From positions 1 to 64,000 of the forward strand of contig CAMHTW010000003.1 of the NCBI GenBank assembly GCA_946188165.1: a stretch of 64,000 bases of DNA. Reading direction: 5' to 3'. The notes beneath the pieces are model-generated. The model searched no databases, had not been told where the DNA came from, and saw nothing but the letters and a program-made list of their open reading frames with translations. Position 1 is the stretch's first letter, and every line of letters starts with the position of its first letter. A program made the translations under genes and the position numbers. Positions 59,826-64,000 of this stretch are shown here, piece by piece. The stretch is from an uncultured Prevotella sp. GTDB lineage: Bacteria > Bacteroidota > Bacteroidia > Bacteroidales > Bacteroidaceae.

Positions 59826-61535
59826 ATGGAATATAAAAGTTTTATTGTGAGATTAAGAAATGGAATGGGATGCGCAGTTTTTCTCATTCTCTCATTTTCT
59901 CAATCTCTCAATGTTTTAGCCCAACCTTGGGCTAAAAAAGCAGCCAGTGCGGTGTTTACGCTGAAGACATTCGACAAGAACAACCAGTTGATAGGCAGTT
60001 CGAATGGTTTCTTCGTCAATAACAATGGCGAGGCCGTCAGCAGCTACGTGCCCTTCAAGGGTGCCCAGCGTGCCGTCATCATCGACACCCAGGGCAAGGA
60101 GTGGCCCGTGGACTGCATCATCGGTGCCAACGACATGTATGACGTGGCTAAATTCAAGGTGGACATCAAGAAACCTCAAGCGCTGACCGTGGCCCAGGCC
60201 AAGACTGAGGAAGGGACCACAGCATGGCTGTTACCATACGCCGCCAAGAAAGTGCCTGTATGCAAAAAGGGAACCGTCAGCAAGGCCGAGGTGTTTCAGA
60301 ATATCTATGCCTATTACACGATCGACATGCAACCTGACGAGTTGCAGACGGGCAGTCCGATACTGAACGATCAGGGCGAGGTCATCGGCATTCTGCAACC
60401 CACTGCAGACGCCAAAGGCAAGCAGAGCCACGCCGTCAGTGCACTGTTTGCCAGTCAGTTGCAGATGAGCGGACTGGGCATGAATGCGCCAGCCATGAAG
60501 GCTACAGGCATCAAGAAAGCTCTGCCCGACGACATCGAGCAGGCTCAGGTGGCCCTGTTCATGGGTGCATCGGCACTGGATTCGCTGGAATACGCCAACT
60601 TCCTGGAGCGCTTCATCCAGAAGTTTCCACAGAGCCCCGACGGCTACATCTATCGGGCACGCACGCTGGCCTCGTCGCTGCGCTTTGCCGATGCCGAGAA
60701 GGATATGAGCCAGGCGCTGAAGGTGGCCGACAAGAAGGACGATGTTCACTATCAGTATGCCAACCTGATATACCAGCACCACCTGTTGCAGGCCAACACG
60801 CCATACGAGCCCTGGTCGCTGGAGCGTGGACTGCAGGAGTCGAAGGAGGCTTACGCCACGAATGCCATGCCCGTCTATCTGCAGCAGCAGGCTCAACTGC
60901 TGTACACCATGCAGAAATACGAAGAGGCCTTCCAGCTGTATCAGCAACTGGCCCAGAGCGATATGCGCAGTGCCGACATCTTCTATGCCGCCGCACAATG
61001 CCGACTGGCACTGAAGGACCAGGAGGGCGCCATAGCCCAGATGGACAGTGCCGTCAACACGTTTGCCAAACCTTATCTGCGCGCCGCTGCTCCCTATCTG
61101 ATGGCACGTGGCCGACTGCTGGACGCTGCAGGCAAGTATCGTATGGCGGTCAGCGACTTCAACGAGTATGAAAAACTGATGCCAGGTCAGTTGACTGCCG
61201 AATTCTACTATCTGCGCGAACAGTCGGAGTTTGCCGGCCACTTGTATCAGCAGGCCATCGACGACATCCGAAAGGCTGCCGACATGGCGCCACAAGAGTC
61301 TGTATATCAGTCGGAGAAAGCCAACGTGGAACTGCGCGTAGGCATGACCGACGAAGCAATTGCATCGGCACGCGAGGCCGTCAGACTGGCTCCCAACGAA
61401 GCCGACGGCCACCTGCTGTTAGGCATCGGACTCTGCGTGAAGGGACAGAAGAAGGAAGGCTTGGAAAGTCTGCAGAAAGCAAAAGAACTGGGCCACGAAC
61501 AAGCCCAGTCCCTTATTGACAAGTATTCGAAGTAA
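59826..61535 (+). CDS. Exported trypsin-like (probably inactive) protein with TPR repeats
   Basis: A 569-residue exported protein. The signal peptide is unusual: its hydrophobic core (VFLILSFSQSLNVLAQ) is encoded by a CTCATT/CTCAAT repeat. Residues about 35-210 have the trypsin/DegP fold (NGFFVNNNGEAVSSYVPF, DVAKFKVD, GSPILNDQGEVIGIL). The catalytic His position reads Tyr (SSYV for TNxHV) and the Ser position reads Thr (QTGSP for NSGGP), so it is probably inactive. Residues 240-565 are TPR repeats. It is likely a periplasmic scaffold or binding protein. ATG 59826 is chosen; 59814 lies in the repeat and 59865 would give a minimal signal peptide. Confidence 0.82.
   Translation: MEYKSFIVRLRNGMGCAVFLILSFSQSLNVLAQPWAKKAASAVFTLKTFDKNNQLIGSSNGFFVNNNGEAVSSYVPFKGAQRAVIIDTQGKEWPVDCIIGANDMYDVAKFKVDIKKPQALTVAQAKTEEGTTAWLLPYAAKKVPVCKKGTVSKAEVFQNIYAYYTIDMQPDELQTGSPILNDQGEVIGILQPTADAKGKQSHAVSALFASQLQMSGLGMNAPAMKATGIKKALPDDIEQAQVALFMGASALDSLEYANFLERFIQKFPQSPDGYIYRARTLASSLRFADAEKDMSQALKVADKKDDVHYQYANLIYQHHLLQANTPYEPWSLERGLQESKEAYATNAMPVYLQQQAQLLYTMQKYEEAFQLYQQLAQSDMRSADIFYAAAQCRLALKDQEGAIAQMDSAVNTFAKPYLRAAAPYLMARGRLLDAAGKYRMAVSDFNEYEKLMPGQLTAEFYYLREQSEFAGHLYQQAIDDIRKAADMAPQESVYQSEKANVELRVGMTDEAIASAREAVRLAPNEADGHLLLGIGLCVKGQKKEGLESLQKAKELGHEQAQSLIDKYSK
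59881..59913 (+). repeat. CTCATT/CTCAAT repeat forming the signal-peptide core
   Basis: Units TTCTCATT, CTCTCATT, TTCTCAAT and CTCTCAAT lie in frame and are translated as the hydrophobic core of the export signal of the protease-like gene. Confidence 0.75.
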
Positions 61536-61550
61536 ATTAGGAATTAGGAA

Positions 61551-63095
61551 TTAGAACGGCACTCCCCCCTGCTGTTCTGCGAAGTTATCATCCCCTACAA
61601 ATGGCGACTCATCACCCATCGGTTGAGCGCCATTTACTTTGCTGCCTAAAATCTCGCCGCCATTATCGTTCTGCGAACGACCGAGACGACGGTCCTCTGG
61701 ATTCTCGAAGCGTGTGAACTCGCCACGGAACGTCAACAACACGTCGCCCGTAGCGCCCTTACGGTGCTTGGCAATGATAATCTGCGCCATACCGCGCAGG
61801 TCGCGGCCGTTGTCGTCTTGATAGATATGGTAGTACTCAGGACGGTGGACGAACAGCACCATATCGGCATCCTGCTCGATGGCTCCCGACTCACGCAGGT
61901 CGGACAACTGCGGGCGCTTGCCCTCCAGTCCTTCACGACTCTCAACACCACGGTTCAACTGCGACAAGGCCAGGATAGGGATATCCAACTCCTTGGCCAA
62001 TCCCTTCAGCGAACGCGAGATGACCGACACCTCCTCCTGACGCGAGGAGAAGCGCATGCCGTTGGCATTCATCAGCTGCAGGTAGTCAATCATGATAATC
62101 TTCACGCCATGCTCGCGAACCAGTCGGCGGGCCTTGGTACGCAACTCAAAGACAGACAGACCCGGCGTGTCGTCAACGTAAAGCGGTGCACCCAGCAGGC
62201 TGTTGACACGCTTGTCCAGACGTTCCCACTCGTCAGGCTGCAACTGACCGTTCAGAATCTTCGAACCCTGAATCTCGCAGGCATTCGAGATGAGACGGTT
62301 CACCAGCTGCACGTTCGACATTTCGAGCGAGAAGAAAGCCATAGGCACCTGATAGTCGGCAGCAATGTTCTTGGCCATCGAGAGGGCAAACGACGTCTTA
62401 CCCATGGCAGGACGACCGGCAATAATCACCAGGTCGCTGGGTTGCCAGCCACTGGTGATGTCGTCCAGCTTATGATAGCCCGTAGGCACACCCGTCAAGC
62501 CGTCCTTGTTGGCAGCGGCCTTCTGGATGACGTCAATGGCATTCTTGATAACGGGGTCTATCTGGGTGTAGTCCTTCTTCATGTTACGCTGGCCAAGTTC
62601 GAACAGGCTGCCCTCAGCCTCCTGCATCAGGTCATCGACATCAATGGTCTCGTCGAAGGCCTTGGTCTCGATATTGCCGGCAAAGGAGATCAGCTGACGG
62701 GCCAGCGACTTCTGGGCAATGATACGGGCATGGTACTCGATATTGGCCGACGAAGCCACACGACTGGAGAGTTCCGTCACATAGCCAGGGCCACCGACAT
62801 CCTCAAGATCGCCCTGTCTGGCTAACTGCTCGGTCACCGTCCATACATCGACTGGCGACTCGTGTAGCGACAGATCCATGATGGCACGGTACACTTTCTG
62901 GTTGCGGGGCTCATAGAAACTCTCGGGCAAGAGCATCTCACACACCACAGCATAGGCGTCCTTGTCAATCATCAGGGCACCCAGCACGGCACGTTCTATC
63001 TCCGTAGCCTGCGGTTGCACGTGAGCATAACTATTATCGACAGGCTGCTGTCTGCGCCTGCGGTTTCCACTTGTATTATTGTTCTGTTCTGGCAT
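61551..63095 (-). CDS. dnaB: Replicative DNA helicase DnaB
   Basis: A 514-residue hexameric helicase that unwinds DNA at the replication fork. The N-terminal domain (EIERAVLGALMIDKDAYAVV) and linker lead into the RecA-like domain with Walker A AGRPAMGKTSFAL (about 215) and Walker B IIMIDYLQLM (about 325), then ALSQLNR. The C-terminal tail is Gly/Asn-rich. A -7 box TAACTTTG lies on the minus strand at 63117-63124. It converges with the TPR gene, 15 bases apart. Confidence 0.96.
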   Translation of the reverse strand: MPEQNNNTSGNRRRRQQPVDNSYAHVQPQATEIERAVLGALMIDKDAYAVVCEMLLPESFYEPRNQKVYRAIMDLSLHESPVDVWTVTEQLARQGDLEDVGGPGYVTELSSRVASSANIEYHARIIAQKSLARQLISFAGNIETKAFDETIDVDDLMQEAEGSLFELGQRNMKKDYTQIDPVIKNAIDVIQKAAANKDGLTGVPTGYHKLDDITSGWQPSDLVIIAGRPAMGKTSFALSMAKNIAADYQVPMAFFSLEMSNVQLVNRLISNACEIQGSKILNGQLQPDEWERLDKRVNSLLGAPLYVDDTPGLSVFELRTKARRLVREHGVKIIMIDYLQLMNANGMRFSSRQEEVSVISRSLKGLAKELDIPILALSQLNRGVESREGLEGKRPQLSDLRESGAIEQDADMVLFVHRPEYYHIYQDDNGRDLRGMAQIIIAKHRKGATGDVLLTFRGEFTRFENPEDRRLGRSQNDNGGEILGSKVNGAQPMGDESPFVGDDNFAEQQGGVPF

Positions 63096-63164
63096 AGCTT
63101 TTTCGTTTTCGGGCTACAAAGTTAGTGAAAATAGCCTGAATAGCCAAAGCGAAAAAGTTATTTT

Positions 63165-63962
63165 TTACTTAAATATTGTTTTGCTGCTACTACGCAGCAT
63201 ATCATCAAAGCTCTTGCTCCGATTGTTTTTCATGTAATGATCGACGGCTGAAATCAAGTCGCTTTGGAAGACTTCACGCTCCGTCACCTCGTTGACCACC
63301 CATTGTATCTTGCTCATGTGCAAGTCACGTCCCTTCTGCGTATTGACCAACTCAAGGGGTATGGGATAGAGACTGAGCAGATAGAAGGCCAGACAGTCGG
63401 GGACAATCATCGAACGCACCATCATACGGCGCTGTCTGTCGCTATAGTTCTGCTGATAGAAGGGATAATCGGAACCCAGATACTTGTCGAGACTGATGCC
63501 CAACGAGCCGTCGGCCACGACAATGCTCTGGTCGAACGAGCCAATCTGGGCATAGATATGGGGAACCTCAAGGGCAGGCATCTCGTCCAGCAAGCGTTCG
63601 AAGGCTGAAGCCATATCCTCATTGATGTCGTCCATATCGGCAAACTCGTGCTGTACGTCAACGAGCATGCGCTGAAGGGTAGAGTCCTGGAAGAAGCGAT
63701 AGAAACGGCTGTTGGTCTCAGGATCGTCAACCTTGCCGATATGCAGCATATCCTCTATCAACGTGCGCGTCTGCATAGGGAAATAGGTGTTCATCTGCTG
63801 CAGGGCAGAATAATCGCCCGTGGTCAGGTAAAGGCTCTCAATGCGGTCATAGCGGGCCACGCTGACATTGGCTGCAGCATCGTCGTCATTGGGCTTCAGC
63901 TGCCACTGGCAACCGAAACACAACAGCATCATGAAAACCAATATTCCGTATGTCTTACGCAC
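63165..63962 (-). CDS. GldB-like lipoprotein
   Basis: A 265-residue exported lipoprotein (lipobox LCFGC, Cys about 18). The body shows features of the gliding-motility lipoprotein GldB family: ARYDRIESLYLTTG, a region around ISLDKYLGSDYPFYQQNY (about 155-175), and VPDCLAFYLLSLYPIP. In gliding Bacteroidota GldB is needed for type IX secretion and motility; in non-gliding Bacteroidales the role of homologues is unclear. It is upstream of dnaB on the same strand, separated by dnaB's promoter. Confidence 0.68.
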   Translation of the reverse strand: MRKTYGILVFMMLLCFGCQWQLKPNDDDAAANVSVARYDRIESLYLTTGDYSALQQMNTYFPMQTRTLIEDMLHIGKVDDPETNSRFYRFFQDSTLQRMLVDVQHEFADMDDINEDMASAFERLLDEMPALEVPHIYAQIGSFDQSIVVADGSLGISLDKYLGSDYPFYQQNYSDRQRRMMVRSMIVPDCLAFYLLSLYPIPLELVNTQKGRDLHMSKIQWVVNEVTEREVFQSDLISAVDHYMKNNRSKSFDDMLRSSSKTIFK

Positions 63963-64000
63963 GAGTGTTTGAGTTAAACCGCTTATTTATGTTAAAAACC

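Noticed and set aside
61764..62825. 353-codon open frame on the plus strand
   Set aside because: It is antisense to dnaB with no protein-like motifs.
1..64000. tRNA, rRNA or intact insertion sequence
   Set aside because: No cloverleaf, rRNA-like stretch or transposase could be recognised on either strand.

Overview
The window is chromosomal DNA from a member of Bacteroidales, most likely a Prevotella-type organism. Three things support this. Promoters have the Bacteroidota form (TTTG, about 20 bases, then TAnnTTTG) and most genes lack strong Shine-Dalgarno sites. The gene content includes PorD (DUF4835), a GldB-like lipoprotein, HU-HIG DNA-binding proteins, a long two-CBM20 MalQ and a VirE-N/DUF3874 protein. 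Many lipoproteins carry Bacteroidota-style lipoboxes. I saw no rRNA, tRNA, CRISPR array or intact transposase.

Layout. 0-9 kb is core: the end of an AraC-type regulator, a HAD phosphatase, malQ, mltG, glnS, a TPR protein and a DedA protein. 9.1-13.8 kb holds an HU-HIG protein followed by a block bounded by 112-bp inverted repeats; the block carries a VirE-like helicase and a DUF4143-type ATPase, and the ATPase segment lies between 39-bp direct repeats. 13.9-26.1 kb is a leftward defence island: XRE regulator, HNH endonuclease, MmeI-like restriction-modification enzyme, an unrecognised 224-residue protein, a GmrSD-like DUF262/DUF1524 nuclease, a 1383-residue nuclease-STAND NTPase and an AlbA_2 regulator. 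26.3-33.7 kb is a secreted-peptidase region (S37 remnant, S37, S41, an outer-membrane barrel, a small lipoprotein, C11). 33.7-37.7 kb is a toxin-antitoxin array whose first two cassettes share an 87-bp promoter repeat upstream and a perfect 286-bp repeat downstream.

38-64 kb is core again: the GDP-fucose pathway (manC, gmd, fcl), HU plus a 29-residue basic protein, RNase G, a glycosyltransferase, a sensorless hybrid kinase, an EEP phosphatase, dnaN-exonuclease-coaBC on the minus strand, DUF3127, fabD, a GH13 amylase and an AlaX-like protein. These are followed by a candidate structured RNA ahead of a lipoprotein, an HU-HIG protein, porD-recN, a probably inactive trypsin-like/TPR protein, dnaB and a GldB-like lipoprotein.

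A second theme is a family of short tandem repeats, mostly with 7- or 21-base periods, found between genes and also inside coding sequences (gph, malQ, fcl, and the signal peptide of the protease-like protein), where they stay in frame. The best candidates for undescribed biology are the inverted-repeat VirE block, the unknown protein and nuclease-STAND protein of the defence island, the toxin-antitoxin cassette array, and the structured RNA at 54.8-55.0 kb.
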